NCBI GenBank assembly: GCA_905614365.1
Contig: CAJQSO010000024.1
Location: 33,097-97,096, forward strand
DNA: 64,000 nucleotides
DNA from: an uncultured Candidatus Thioglobus sp.
GTDB taxonomy: Bacteria; Pseudomonadota; Gammaproteobacteria; PS1; Pseudothioglobaceae
Reading direction: 5' to 3'
The notes below the pieces were generated by a model. The model had not been told where the DNA came from. It worked only from the letters and a program-made list of their open reading frames with translations, and made no database searches. A program made the translations under genes and the position numbers. Below, piece by piece: positions 42,085 through 51,338 of this stretch (positions are counted from its first letter, which is position 1; each line of letters starts with the position of its first letter).

Positions 42085-42100
42085 ATTGAGTTAATATGTA

Positions 42101-42319
42101 TTACTTAGAAAAGATCGTATACAACAATCCTGCTGTAATTAAACCAACTAAGCCAGCACCACCTAGAGCACCGATCATATCCGTAAGCCTAGCGACTACA
42201 TCACCAGGTAGGAATGAAACACTTGAACCAAATATTACTTGAACAACAACTGCAAGTGCTACAAGACCAACACCAGCTTCAGTTAATTTTTTTATCCAAC
42301 CAGTTACATTACTTAACAT
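42101..42319 (-). CDS. Unrecognised 72-residue hydrophobic membrane protein, copy 2
   Basis: Paralogue of the gene at 41675, same length with no gaps in alignment and 50 of 72 residues identical. The amphipathic start GWIKKLTE, first hydrophobic segment (LVALAVVVQVIFG), FLPGDVVARLTDM linker and second glycine-rich segment (LVGLITAGLLYTIF) are all kept. Substitutions are mostly conservative (I/V, A/G, S/T), which points to a maintained membrane fold. Own promoter, GGAGAGA site and terminator. Possible roles include a structural or assembly factor in the membrane, a small pore or a peptide toxin; nothing in the neighbourhood decides. Confidence 0.85.
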   Translation of the reverse strand: MLSNVTGWIKKLTEAGVGLVALAVVVQVIFGSSVSFLPGDVVARLTDMIGALGGAGLVGLITAGLLYTIFSK

Positions 42320-42374
42320 ATTTTCTCTCCATTTGTTTTTAAGATAACCAACATTTTTGCTGATTGATGGACTT

Positions 42375-42401
42375 TTTATAGTAACAAAAACAGAGTGTCA
42401 A
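42375..42401 (-). promoter_or_regulatory. Promoter of small membrane protein gene copy 2
   Basis: Minus strand: -35 TTGACA (42401-42396), a 15-bp spacer, and -10 TATAAA (42380-42375), the same architecture as copy 1, with AAACTTGACAC and TACTATAAAAAGT identical in both. The 5' leader is about 50 nt. Confidence 0.75.
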
Positions 42402-42479
42402 GTTTTCTTGATGAAATAAAGCCAAAAAAGAGGCCAAAATGACGTAAATTTGCTCAAATGTTGCAAAAAAACAACAGAA

Positions 42480-43328
42480 TTAAAGCTTGGTTACTACCGA
42501 AAGAAAAATTCCTAAGAATACAGTCATACCAATGAAATTATTATTAATAAATGCCTTAAAATATTCTTCTTTTTGGCGTTTTTTCAGTAAAAATTGATGG
42601 TAAATCATAAAAAATGCAATAATAACTAAAGAAAAGTCATAAATTAACCCTAAATCGAAAGTATTGCCAATTAATATAAACACAATAATTAGTAAAATTT
42701 GCAATAAAGTGATAATAATTTGATCGTATTTTGCAAAAAGAATTGCCGTTGACTTTACTCCAATCTTTAAATCCTCATCGCGATCAGCCATCGCATAAAA
42801 AGTATCATAAATCAACGTCCAAACTACAGTTGCAATAAAAACTAGCCAAGCAGTTAAAGGTATCACTCCAGTTTGAGCACTAAAAGCCATAGGTACGCTC
42901 ATTCCAAATGCTGCGCCTAAAACTAGTTGTGGGAAATTAGTCCAGCGCTTTGTAAAAGGATATAAAGTTGCCAGTAAAAGCGCGATTAAAGACAATTTAA
43001 TAGTTAAGAGATTAGTTTGCAGAACTAGGCCTAATGCAATCAGTAATAATAGGCCAAATAATACTAATGCAGAATTGGATGAAATTTCTCCAGTAGCAAG
43101 AGGTCTTTTATGAGTTCTTACTATATGTTTATCAATTTTTCGATCAGCAAAATCATTAACAACGCACCCAGCAGTTCTCATTATAAAAACTCCCAAAGTG
43201 AAAATAATTAATATATCTAAATCAGGCCATCCATCTGCACTTAGAAATAAAGCCCAATAAGTCGGCCATAAAAGTAATAATGACCCAATAGGCTTATCGA
43301 GCCTCATTAAGCGAATATATGCATTCAT
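42480..43328 (-). CDS. ubiA: 4-hydroxybenzoate polyprenyltransferase
   Basis: Attaches the polyprenyl tail to 4-hydroxybenzoate in ubiquinone synthesis; integral inner-membrane enzyme. 282 residues (E. coli 290) with about eight to nine helices. The first Mg-diphosphate motif is N58-D59-x2-D62-x3-D66 (NDFADRKID). The second is DTFYAMADRDEDLKIG. Its start overlaps the end of the rluC-like gene by 4 bp, so it ends the mnmG-rsmG-tatD-rluC-ubiA run. Confidence 0.95.
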   Translation of the reverse strand: MNAYIRLMRLDKPIGSLLLLWPTYWALFLSADGWPDLDILIIFTLGVFIMRTAGCVVNDFADRKIDKHIVRTHKRPLATGEISSNSALVLFGLLLLIALGLVLQTNLLTIKLSLIALLLATLYPFTKRWTNFPQLVLGAAFGMSVPMAFSAQTGVIPLTAWLVFIATVVWTLIYDTFYAMADRDEDLKIGVKSTAILFAKYDQIIITLLQILLIIVFILIGNTFDLGLIYDFSLVIIAFFMIYHQFLLKKRQKEEYFKAFINNNFIGMTVFLGIFLSVVTKL

Positions 43329-44248
43329 AGTTTATTTAAAAATTCTTCAAGATCATTAGGCAAGGGGGCTGTTACCTTTTGTATCTCATTAGTAATAGGG
43401 TTTGTAAAAATAATTGATTTAGCATGTAAAAAAAGTCGATTCAATCCTTTCTTTTTCATTAATTGATCAAAACTATTATCACCATACTTATCATCTTGGG
43501 CTACTGGATGACCAGCATACTTTGCATGGACTCTAATTTGATGAGTCCTTCCAGTTTCTATAGCCACTTCAACTAGTGAAGCGCTTTCATCATCCATAAG
43601 AAAATTTTTGATTGGATGGAAATGACTCACTGCGTCTTTTCCTTTTGAATCAATAACACTATTCCTTGAGTTTTGATAAATCGGAGCATCAATAGTATGC
43701 TTTTTCTTACTCCAGCTATTTTTAACAAGTGCAATGTAACGCTTTTCCACTTGATGATTGACTAACTGCTCATGTAATGATTTTAATACTGATCGTTTTT
43801 TAGCAAGAACTAAACATCCTGATGTTCCTCTATCAAGTCGATGGACAAGTTCAATCGGCTCTTTGTATTGGCTTTTGAGTGCTTCAATAATTCCAATAGT
43901 GACTCCACTTCCGCCGTGAACTGCCATTCCATGTATCTTATTAAGTACTAATAAGCCTTTATCCTCATAAAGAATTGAAGAATTAAGCAATTTAAGAAGT
44001 CCATCAGATGGATTGATATCCTTTTCAGTAGCAGTTCTAATAGGTGGAATTCGAATAATATCTTCAGAAACAAGCTTATAGTCTGCTTTTTTTCTACCTT
44101 TATTAACGCGGACTTCACCTTTTCTAATAATTCGATAAATACGGGACTTTGGCACCCCTTTAAGCTGCTTAATTAGATAATTATCAAGTCGCTGCCCAAT
44201 TGAAAACTCATCAACAGTTATAAACCTTGGAGCATCATGAGTAGTCAT
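43325..44248 (-). CDS. rluC: 23S rRNA pseudouridine synthase, RluC/RluD type
   Basis: S4-type RNA-binding domain at the N-terminus (RLDNYLIKQLKGVPKSRIYR) followed by the RluA-family catalytic domain with HRLDRGTSG, where D139 (counted from my start) is the nucleophile. It isomerises uridines in 23S rRNA; RluC (U955, U2504, U2580) is more likely than RluD from the N-terminal pattern, but this is not certain. The frame extends upstream to 44332, overlapping tatD by 80 bp. I prefer the ATG at 44248 (MTTHDAPRFITV), just past the tatD stop and aligned with the family N-terminus. Confidence 0.88.
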   Translation of the reverse strand: MTTHDAPRFITVDEFSIGQRLDNYLIKQLKGVPKSRIYRIIRKGEVRVNKGRKKADYKLVSEDIIRIPPIRTATEKDINPSDGLLKLLNSSILYEDKGLLVLNKIHGMAVHGGSGVTIGIIEALKSQYKEPIELVHRLDRGTSGCLVLAKKRSVLKSLHEQLVNHQVEKRYIALVKNSWSKKKHTIDAPIYQNSRNSVIDSKGKDAVSHFHPIKNFLMDDESASLVEVAIETGRTHQIRVHAKYAGHPVAQDDKYGDNSFDQLMKKKGLNRLFLHAKSIIFTNPITNEIQKVTAPLPNDLEEFLNKL

Positions 44249-44252
44249 AAGA

Positions 44253-45023
44253 TCACGAAAAAAATAGCCGATTAAAGTTCTCAGTGGTGGTTTTAGCAAT
44301 CTCAGAAATACTCGTATTACGAATTTCTGCAAGCTTCTCTGCTACATAGTATGTATAGGCTGGACTATTAGGCCTTCCTCTATTAGGAACAGGGGTTAAA
44401 TATGGTGAATCTGTTTCAACTAAAAGGCGATCAGCAGGTATTTTTTTTGCAACATCACGCAAGGATTGAGCACTTTTAAACGTCAAAATACCCGAAAAAG
44501 AAATGTAATAACCAAGATCCAATGCTGCTTTGGCAGTTTCCCAGTCCTCAGAAAAGCAGTGCATAACGGCTGACTCAGCCCTCTCTTCAGAGAGAATTTT
44601 GATAGTGTCAGATTTAGCTTCTCTAGTATGAATAATCAGAGGCTTTCCACAAATATTGGATGCCTTGATATGTCGACGGAAGCGATCTCTTTGCCAGTCA
44701 GCCTGATCTTCCTTAACATGAAAATAATCCAAACCAGTCTCACCAATTGCAATTATTCTGTCACTTTTTGCATATACTAGTAATTCTTCTGTAGTTGGGT
44801 CTTTACAATTAGTTTCTGTTGGATGAACGCCAACTGACGAATAAATATTAGAATGGGCTAATGCAAGATCATGAACTTGATCAAAATGTTCCAAATCGAT
44901 ACAGACGCATAGGAACTTCGTTACAGAAAGCTCACTGGCGTGCTTGAGCATTGACTCAATACTTCCTCCAAAAGCATCTAAGTCAACTCGGTCTATGTGG
45001 CAATGAGAGTCTATTATTTCCAT
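44253..45023 (-). CDS. tatD: TatD family metal-dependent hydrolase / DNase
   Basis: Amidohydrolase-fold TIM barrel, about 256 residues. Metal ligands appear as SHCHID near the N-terminus, GETGLDYFH in the middle, HTREA and LVETDSPYLTPVP near the C-terminus. Closest by pattern to YcfH/TatD, with 3'-5' exonuclease activity in E. coli homologues. I place the start at the ATG at 45023 (MEIIDSHCH) rather than the TTG two codons upstream. It is 9 bp from the rsmG stop. Confidence 0.92.
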   Translation of the reverse strand: MEIIDSHCHIDRVDLDAFGGSIESMLKHASELSVTKFLCVCIDLEHFDQVHDLALAHSNIYSSVGVHPTETNCKDPTTEELLVYAKSDRIIAIGETGLDYFHVKEDQADWQRDRFRRHIKASNICGKPLIIHTREAKSDTIKILSEERAESAVMHCFSEDWETAKAALDLGYYISFSGILTFKSAQSLRDVAKKIPADRLLVETDSPYLTPVPNRGRPNSPAYTYYVAEKLAEIRNTSISEIAKTTTENFNRLFFS

Positions 45024-45032
45024 AATCAAAAA

Positions 45033-45644
45033 TTATAGCTGAATTTCTAAAAGTGAACGATTATCTGAAACAAATGGAACTTTTAAAATATGTACTTTTG
45101 ACTTCATTTTCTGCATCTTTTCTTCATTAATATTGTCGCCCTTCATCATTAAGTAACGCCCATCAGCTGCTATTAAATGCTTCACTTTTTCAATAGTAGT
45201 AGCTACATCTGAAAATGCTCGAGAAGTTACTTGAGGAAAAGACTGATGGTAATTAAATAACTCCACCCTACTATTAACTACAGTTAAATTAGTCAAAGAC
45301 AGTTCTGTTTTTACAGTTTGCATAAATCGGCATTTTTTACCAACACTATCAATGACAAAAACGCTAGTTTTAGGCATCATAATTGCAATGATGATGCCAG
45401 GTAGACCAGCTCCAGAACCAACATCTAGTAATAATCCAGGCTTTATAAAACTTAGAATTGAAAGACTATCCAAAAAGTGTTTTTTAATTGATTCTAAGGG
45501 GTCGCGTATGGCACTTAAATTGTATACCTTATTCCATTTAATAATTAATCCATGAAACTTAAGGAGTTGATGCAATTGAAACTCTGAGAGAACAATATTC
45601 ATTAACTCTGCCCCTTCGCAGAGCAGCCTCTCATTTTCATTCAT
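45033..45644 (-). CDS. rsmG: 16S rRNA (guanine-527-N7)-methyltransferase RsmG
   Basis: SAM-dependent methyltransferase of 203 residues (E. coli GidB 207) acting on G527 in the 530 loop of 16S rRNA. The SAM-binding motif is [13 protein letters not shown], and [13 protein letters not shown] is the family N-terminal block. The ATG overlaps the mnmG stop by 4 bp, keeping the classical gidA-gidB order. Confidence 0.97.
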   Translation of the reverse strand: MNENERLLCEGAELMNIVLSEFQLHQLLKFHGLIIKWNKVYNLSAIRDPLESIKKHFLDSLSILSFIKPGLLLDVGSGAGLPGIIIAIMMPKTSVFVIDSVGKKCRFMQTVKTELSLTNLTVVNSRVELFNYHQSFPQVTSRAFSDVATTIEKVKHLIAADGRYLMMKGDNINEEKMQKMKSKVHILKVPFVSDNRSLLEIQL

Positions 45645-47512
45645 GACAGGGCTTTGTAAGTTTTTAAAAAAACCAATAATATAGAAATTGATGCTGGAGT
45701 TACGCCTTGAATTCTACTAGCTTGACCAATTGTTTCAGGCTTGTATTCATTAAGCTTTTGCCTAACCTCATTTGATAGGGCTTTAATCTCACTGTAATCG
45801 ATATCGGATGAAAGTTTGGTATTCTCATTTTTACGATATTTTTCAATTTCATCTAATTGTCGTTTTATATATCCCTCATATTTAATTTGATTTTCTACTT
45901 GCTCAATAATCATCCTATCTTCCAGAAAAGGTTTTGCATTTTCAATTTTACTAAGCAATTTATAGTCGATATTTGGTCTTTTTAGTAAGGCTTCTAAACT
46001 ATATTCATGACTAAGCTTTATCCCCAAAACTTCTTCGGCTTGGACATCTCCTGATTGAACCCAAAAAGACTTTAAACGTTTTTTTTCATTCGCCACTTGC
46101 TCATATTTTCCATTAAAAGAAAGCCAGCGAAGATCATCAACAAGTCCCATTTCTCTAGCTTGTGGGGTTAATCTTTCATCAGCATTATCTTCTCGAAGTA
46201 AAAGTCGATATTCAGCTCGAGAGGTAAACATTCGATAAGGCTCTGATGCTCCTTTGGTCGTCAAATCATCAACCATAACGCCTATATAAGACTCATCCCT
46301 TTTAGGCGTCCAAGGATCCTTCTCTTGAACCTGTAATGCAGCGTTAATACCAGCTAGCAAACCTTGTGCAGCTGCTTCTTCATAACCAGTAGTTCCATTA
46401 ATTTGTCCTGCAAAGAAAAGACCTGATATTTTCTTAACTTCCAATGTTTGTTTCAACCCTCTAGGATCAAAAAAATCGTATTCAATAGCGTAGCCTGGAC
46501 GAATGATCTTTGCATCTTCAAAGCCTTTTATAGAGTTGACAAAATCCTCTTGCACTTCATATGCTAGCGATGTTGAGATACCATTTGGATATACTTCGTG
46601 AGTTGTAAGACCTTCTGGTTCAACGAATATTTGATGTGAATCTCTTTCTGCAAATCTAACAACCTTATCCTCAATTGAAGGACAATATCGAGGGCCAACA
46701 CCTTCGATTTTTCCACTATAAAGTGGTGAATCTTTTAGGCCATTAGTAATATATTCATGAGTTTTTGCGTTCGTATGAGTAATAAAACATGGAATTTGTT
46801 GTGGGTGATCAGCTAACCTTCCCATAAATGAAAAGGTTGGTAATGGAGTATCGCCCTCTTGTTTTTGTAAGATGTTATAGTTAATTGTTCTCCCATCAAG
46901 GCGAGGCGGTGTTCCTGTTTTTAGTCTTCCTACACCTAAATCATAAGAGCGTAATCGTTCAGATAAAACATTAGCTGGGGCATCACCAGCCCTTCCTCCT
47001 TGATAATTTTGTTTTCCAATATGTATAATTCCACCTAAAAAAGTGCCTGAAGTTAAGATGACTTTATCTGCAAAGAATTCCAAACCCATTTGTGTTATAA
47101 CGCCTTTAACTCTGTTATTTTCAATAATTAAATCATCAACTGGCTGCTGAAATAAACTTAGATTCTCTTGATTTTCAATTTTACTTCTGATTGCTGCTTT
47201 ATATAATATTCTATCTGCTTGAGCTCTAGTTGCCCTAACAGCTGGACCTTTGGATGCGTTGAGTGTTCTAAACTGAATACCTGACACATCAATAGCTTTT
47301 GCCATTATGCCGCCCATTGCATCGATCTCTTTTACGAGATGACCCTTACCAATGCCGCCAATCGCAGGATTACAGCTCATCTGGCCTAGTGTCTCAACAT
47401 TATGAGTTATTAGCAATGTATCAACGCCCATTCTAGCTGATGCAAGAGCTGCCTCTGTGCCAGCATGGCCTCCACCAACAACAATTACAGGATAATATTT
47501 ACTTTTATTCAT
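45641..47512 (-). CDS. mnmG: tRNA uridine-5-carboxymethylaminomethyl modification enzyme MnmG
   Basis: FAD enzyme partnered with MnmE in cmnm5 modification of tRNA wobble U34. 623 residues (E. coli 629). The Rossmann dinucleotide motif is [17 protein letters not shown] at the N-terminus; [12 protein letters not shown] and GLKTGTPPR-type blocks ([12 protein letters not shown]) are diagnostic, as is [13 protein letters not shown]. The C-terminal helical MnmE-binding domain is complete. It begins the mnmG-rsmG-tatD-rluC-ubiA run, downstream of the fba terminator. Confidence 0.98.
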   Translation of the reverse strand: MNKSKYYPVIVVGGGHAGTEAALASARMGVDTLLITHNVETLGQMSCNPAIGGIGKGHLVKEIDAMGGIMAKAIDVSGIQFRTLNASKGPAVRATRAQADRILYKAAIRSKIENQENLSLFQQPVDDLIIENNRVKGVITQMGLEFFADKVILTSGTFLGGIIHIGKQNYQGGRAGDAPANVLSERLRSYDLGVGRLKTGTPPRLDGRTINYNILQKQEGDTPLPTFSFMGRLADHPQQIPCFITHTNAKTHEYITNGLKDSPLYSGKIEGVGPRYCPSIEDKVVRFAERDSHQIFVEPEGLTTHEVYPNGISTSLAYEVQEDFVNSIKGFEDAKIIRPGYAIEYDFFDPRGLKQTLEVKKISGLFFAGQINGTTGYEEAAAQGLLAGINAALQVQEKDPWTPKRDESYIGVMVDDLTTKGASEPYRMFTSRAEYRLLLREDNADERLTPQAREMGLVDDLRWLSFNGKYEQVANEKKRLKSFWVQSGDVQAEEVLGIKLSHEYSLEALLKRPNIDYKLLSKIENAKPFLEDRMIIEQVENQIKYEGYIKRQLDEIEKYRKNENTKLSSDIDYSEIKALSNEVRQKLNEYKPETIGQASRIQGVTPASISILLVFLKTYKALS

Positions 47513-47529
47513 TTTTTTGTTTTCAATAC

Positions 47530-47555
47530 AAAAGGCCCGAAATAATTCGGGCCTT
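47530..47555 (-). terminator. Hairpin terminator after fba, upstream of mnmG
   Basis: AAGGCCCGAA, a short loop, TTCGGGCCTT forms a 10-bp GC-rich stem. On the minus strand it is followed by a short T-run (TTTTGTATTG). It lies 61 bp past the fba stop and just upstream of mnmG, separating the sugar-phosphate cluster from the mnmG operon. Confidence 0.75.
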
Positions 47556-47615
47556 TTATTATACTCTCTAAGCTTTAGACTAAATTCTTAAGTCTAAACC
47601 CGATAAAAGCAAAGA

Positions 47616-48677
47616 TTAATACTTATAACCAGCCTCAAATAAAGTCTCTTGAGAAGAAGGCTGAGAGCCAGCAACATAATCCCCAGTAGAAGACTCTGAA
47701 TTAGCTTGGCATCTTGCCATTAATGCCTTTTGGCCTGCTTCAATATCACTACCTTTCCAGGCTTGTAAACATGATTGCTGCAAAGCTCTTCCATAAGAAA
47801 ATGTCAAACTTGTTGCGCTCTTATGTTCGATACTATTCATAGTATTAAGATAAACAGAGGCATCTTCTTCAGTTAACCCGCCTGACAGAAACATAATTCC
47901 TGGAACTGCTGCTGGTACGCAACGATTCATTGTGCGAACTGTCATCTTAGCAACCTCTTCTGAACCAGCTTTATTTGAATTATCGGCGCCAGAAACAGTC
48001 ATTGAAGGCTTTAATAGTGTTCCCTCTAAGAAAACGTTATTTTCTGAGCAAGCTTTGTAGACTTCAACTAAGACTTTCTCTTGCACTTCTGCTGTCTTCT
48101 CAATAGTATGATCTCCATCCATTAAAATTTCAGGCTCAATAATGGGGACAAGTCCTGACTCTTGACAAATTTTTGCGTATCTTGCAAGACCCCAAGCATT
48201 CTCTTTAATTGCAAGATCTGTAGGGCATCCATCAGCAGTAATTTGTAACACAGCGCGCCATTTTGCAAAACGTGCTCCTTGTTTATAATACTCAGCAGTT
48301 CTCTCAGCAAGACCTTCTAAACCCTTACACCATGTCTCTACTTCATGCCCACCAGCTAATGGACTTAAGCCTTTATCTACCTTAATACCTGGAATTATTC
48401 CCAGCTTATTAATTTTTGAAACCATAGTTTCACCATCAAGGTGGTTTTGATAAAGTGTTTCTTCGAAAAGGATGATTCCACTAATATATTCACCAATACC
48501 TTCTGCAGTAAAGAGCATTCCACGATAGGCTTGACGATTTTCTTCTGTGTTCTCAATATTAATACCAGCAAGACGTTTGCCTATTGTTGGAGTAGACTCA
48601 TCTACTGCAAGAAGACCTTTGCCTCTAGCAGCCAATTGATTTGCGGTTTGTCTTAATTCTTCTTGATTATTTATCAT
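47616..48677 (-). CDS. fba: Fructose-bisphosphate aldolase, class I
   Basis: Schiff-base aldolase interconverting fructose 1,6-bisphosphate with the two triose phosphates (and probably sedoheptulose bisphosphate in a Calvin cycle). About 353 residues, of the eukaryote/cyanobacterium-like class I family: GKGLLAVDESTPTIGKRL near the N-terminus and the Schiff-base lysine in EGTLLKPSMT. I start at the ATG at 48677 (MINNQEEL), with AAAGG eight bases upstream, rather than the GTG at 48686. It is the last gene of the tkt-gap-pgk-pyk-fba run, with a 14-23 bp gap to pyk. Confidence 0.95.
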   Translation of the reverse strand: MINNQEELRQTANQLAARGKGLLAVDESTPTIGKRLAGINIENTEENRQAYRGMLFTAEGIGEYISGIILFEETLYQNHLDGETMVSKINKLGIIPGIKVDKGLSPLAGGHEVETWCKGLEGLAERTAEYYKQGARFAKWRAVLQITADGCPTDLAIKENAWGLARYAKICQESGLVPIIEPEILMDGDHTIEKTAEVQEKVLVEVYKACSENNVFLEGTLLKPSMTVSGADNSNKAGSEEVAKMTVRTMNRCVPAAVPGIMFLSGGLTEEDASVYLNTMNSIEHKSATSLTFSYGRALQQSCLQAWKGSDIEAGQKALMARCQANSESSTGDYVAGSQPSSQETLFEAGYKY

Positions 48678-48700
48678 AATTTTCACCTTTGTATTTACTT

Positions 48701-50146
48701 TTAATAATTTCCATCACCGACACGCAAAATTTTCATCAGATTTGTGCCGCCCGATTTATCTTTATGCATCCCCTTTGTAATAATAACAATATCACCTTTT
48801 TCAACTTGAGATTTATTTTCTAAATTTTCGATAACATGGGTATTGACATGATTCCAGTCATCCGCACTTGTTTTATCTATATAGCAAGGATAGACTCCTC
48901 TATAAATAGTAACTTTTTTTAAAGTTTTGTAATTATCAGACATTGCAAAAATTGCGATATTTGAACTAATTCTTGACATCCAAAGTGCTGTTTTTCCGGT
49001 TTGAGTTAAGGTTGCCACTACCTTTGCACCCAAATGATTAGCAGCGTACATAGAACTCATAGCGATTGTTTCATCAATACCTTCAAAATGTTCATGAAGC
49101 CTATGATGAGATACTTTTGCTGTTGGGCTTTTCTCAGTTTCCAAACAGACATCATTCATTGTTTTTACTGCTTCTATAGGATGAGCACCTACTGCAGTTT
49201 CTGCAGAAAGCATTACTGCATCAGTGCCATCTAAAACTGCGTTTGCAACATCAAAAACCTCTGCTCTAGTTGGTATAGGACTAGTGATCATTGATTCCAA
49301 CATTTGAGTTGCTGTAATAACAAATCTATCATTCGCCCTAGCCAATAAGATTAGGCGTTTTTGTTGGGCAGGTAACTGAGGATCTCCAATTTCAACACCT
49401 AAGTCTCCCCGTGCAACCATAATTCCTGCAGATTCTTGAATAATCTCATTAATCACATCCTCTTGCAGTGCTTCAGCTCGCTCAATTTTTGCAATAACAC
49501 TAGCGTTCGATCCAGCCTCCTTAAGGAGCCTCTTGGTTTCACGAATATCGTCTGCATGGATAGGAAAAGAAATAGCTACATAATCAGCATCTGCCTTAGC
49601 TGCAATCAGAATATCTTGCTTATCTTTTTCAGTTAAGGCACTGGCACTTAAGCCACCACCTCGTAAATTTATTCCTTTATTATTATATAAAATTCCGCCC
49701 TGTAAAACTTCAGTTAAAATTTTTGGACCCTTAATATGTAAAACTTTGAGAATAATTTTTCCATCATCTAACAGCAAGGTGTTTCCAGCAATTAAGTCAT
49801 TTGGGAGCTGTTTATAAGCTACTCCAACAGTACTCTGGTTGCCTTCAGATGTTGCCATTTCAGCATCAAGAGTAAATTGGTCTCCATTTTTAAGCTCTAT
49901 CTTATTATCTATAAAAGAAGAAATTCTAATCTTTGGGCCTTGGAGGTCCATCAAGATTCCAATAAAGACATCGTTTTCTTTTTCATACTTTCTGACTTGA
50001 GCAATTCGCTCAAAATGTTCTTTTTCATTATTATGCGAAAAATTAATTCGAATAACGTTTACGCCAGCGTCTAAAATTCCTTTTAAAACTTGGGGGTCAT
50101 CAGTTGATGGTCCGAGGGTAGCTAAAATTTTTGTTCTTCTATTAAT
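48701..50146 (-). CDS. pyk: Pyruvate kinase (apparent AUU start)
   Basis: Converts PEP and ADP to pyruvate and ATP. From the first canonical start (TTG at 49954) only 417 residues would be made, lacking the N-terminal part of the TIM barrel. The frame is open further upstream and encodes [13 protein letters not shown] and [10 protein letters not shown], essential family blocks (the Arg of RxNxSH is catalytic). The only sensible start is ATT at 50144-50146 (MNRRTKI), with AGGAG exactly 7 bases upstream at 50154-50158; this gives 481 residues (E. coli PykA 480). MDLQGPKIR and the active-site metal-binding block [11 protein letters not shown] follow. The start overlaps the last two codons of pgk, so translation is probably coupled. 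Confidence 0.9.
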   Translation of the reverse strand: MNRRTKILATLGPSTDDPQVLKGILDAGVNVIRINFSHNNEKEHFERIAQVRKYEKENDVFIGILMDLQGPKIRISSFIDNKIELKNGDQFTLDAEMATSEGNQSTVGVAYKQLPNDLIAGNTLLLDDGKIILKVLHIKGPKILTEVLQGGILYNNKGINLRGGGLSASALTEKDKQDILIAAKADADYVAISFPIHADDIRETKRLLKEAGSNASVIAKIERAEALQEDVINEIIQESAGIMVARGDLGVEIGDPQLPAQQKRLILLARANDRFVITATQMLESMITSPIPTRAEVFDVANAVLDGTDAVMLSAETAVGAHPIEAVKTMNDVCLETEKSPTAKVSHHRLHEHFEGIDETIAMSSMYAANHLGAKVVATLTQTGKTALWMSRISSNIAIFAMSDNYKTLKKVTIYRGVYPCYIDKTSADDWNHVNTHVIENLENKSQVEKGDIVIITKGMHKDKSGGTNLMKILRVGDGNY

Positions 50147-51314
50147 TATTTTTCTCCTGCATTCTTTTCTCTAAAACTTCCACAACTGGAAGTGTTTTTC
50201 CTTCTAGGAACTCTAAAAATGCACCTCCACCAGTTGAAATATAGGATATTTTATCTCCAATATTAAATTTACTAATAGCTGCTAAGGTGTCACCGCCTCC
50301 CGCAATTGAAAAAGCGTCTGAATCTGCAATTGCATGCGCTATTTTCTCAGTGCCATTTGCAAATTGCTCAAATTCAAATACGCCCACAGGCCCATTCCAT
50401 ACTATTGTTTCAGCATTTTTCATAATTTCACATAACTCATCAATAGAGTTAGGTCCAATATCAAAAATCATATCATCAGAACTAACGCTACTTGAATTTT
50501 TACTTTCTGCAGTTGCAAACTCAGAGAATTCTTTTCCACAAACTACGTCACCAGGGATAGGGATTTGGCAATGCTCCATTAATGCTTGAGCTGTAGGGAT
50601 AAGATCATGCTCACACAAAGACTGTCCAACACTATGGCCCTGAGCAGCAATGAATGTATTGGCAATACCTCCACCAACTACTAACTGATCAACAATTTTA
50701 GAAAGTGCATCAAGAACTGTTAATTTAGTTGATACTTTTGATCCTCCAACAATCGCAACCATTGGTCTTTTTGGATTTTCCAGCGCCTTCCCAAGAGATT
50801 CAAGTTCGCCAATGAGTAGGGGTCCAGCACAGGCAATAGGCGCAAACTCAGTAACACCATAAGTTGAAGCATGGGCTCTATGGGCAGTCCCAAAAGCATC
50901 TTGCACGCAAACATCACACAAAGATGCTATTTGTCTTGATAAGGCTTCATCGTTTTCTTTTTCACCTTCATTAAATCTGACATTTTCGCAAAGCACAACC
51001 TCACCAAAATTCATTTCAACACCATCAAGCCAGTTTGATACAAGGGTTACTGGTTGTCCGAGTAAATCAGAGAGATGCTTAGCTACTGGTTTAAGCGAAT
51101 ATTTGTCATCAAACTCACCAGCGTTTGGCCTTCCAAGGTGCGACATTATCATTACCTTAGCGCCAGCTTTAAGTGCATGAGTAATAGTTGGCAATGAAGC
51201 TACAATACGGGTATCACTAGTGATCTCACCATTTTTTATTGGGACATTTAAATCTTGTCTAATTAAAACTCTCTTTCCACTTAAATCAAGATCAGTCATC
51301 TTAAGTAAATTCAT
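50142..51314 (-). CDS. pgk: Phosphoglycerate kinase
   Basis: Reversible transfer of phosphate between 1,3-bisphosphoglycerate and ADP. About 390 residues (E. coli 387). [11 protein letters not shown] and [12 protein letters not shown] form the substrate basic patch, and the C-terminal GGGDTLAAI the nucleotide site. I start at the ATG at 51314 ([11 protein letters not shown]), with GGGG six bases upstream; the frame reaches back to a GTG at 51326. Its last codons contain the ribosome-binding site and start of pyk. Confidence 0.97.
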   Translation of the reverse strand: MNLLKMTDLDLSGKRVLIRQDLNVPIKNGEITSDTRIVASLPTITHALKAGAKVMIMSHLGRPNAGEFDDKYSLKPVAKHLSDLLGQPVTLVSNWLDGVEMNFGEVVLCENVRFNEGEKENDEALSRQIASLCDVCVQDAFGTAHRAHASTYGVTEFAPIACAGPLLIGELESLGKALENPKRPMVAIVGGSKVSTKLTVLDALSKIVDQLVVGGGIANTFIAAQGHSVGQSLCEHDLIPTAQALMEHCQIPIPGDVVCGKEFSEFATAESKNSSSVSSDDMIFDIGPNSIDELCEIMKNAETIVWNGPVGVFEFEQFANGTEKIAHAIADSDAFSIAGGGDTLAAISKFNIGDKISYISTGGGAFLEFLEGKTLPVVEVLEKRMQEKNN

Positions 51315-51338
51315 CAAACACCCCAAGTCAAATTAAAA

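Larger units (their letters stand above)
41627..42479 (-). repeat. Tandem duplication of a small promoter-gene-terminator unit (period 426-427 bp)
   Basis: Two head-to-tail copies, about 41627-42052 and 42053-42479. Terminators and start codons are exactly 426 bp apart and -10/-35 elements 427 bp apart, so only about one net base of indel lies within the unit. The 3' untranslated part including the terminator is identical over 47 bases (41627-41673 and 42053-42099). The coding parts give proteins with 50 of 72 identical residues. Each copy is a complete transcription unit. Confidence 0.9.

Noticed and set aside
48701-49954. pyk as an N-terminally truncated pseudogene
   Set aside because: The missing N-terminus is encoded intact in frame upstream; only a canonical start codon is lacking, and an ATT with a well-spaced AGGAG explains it.
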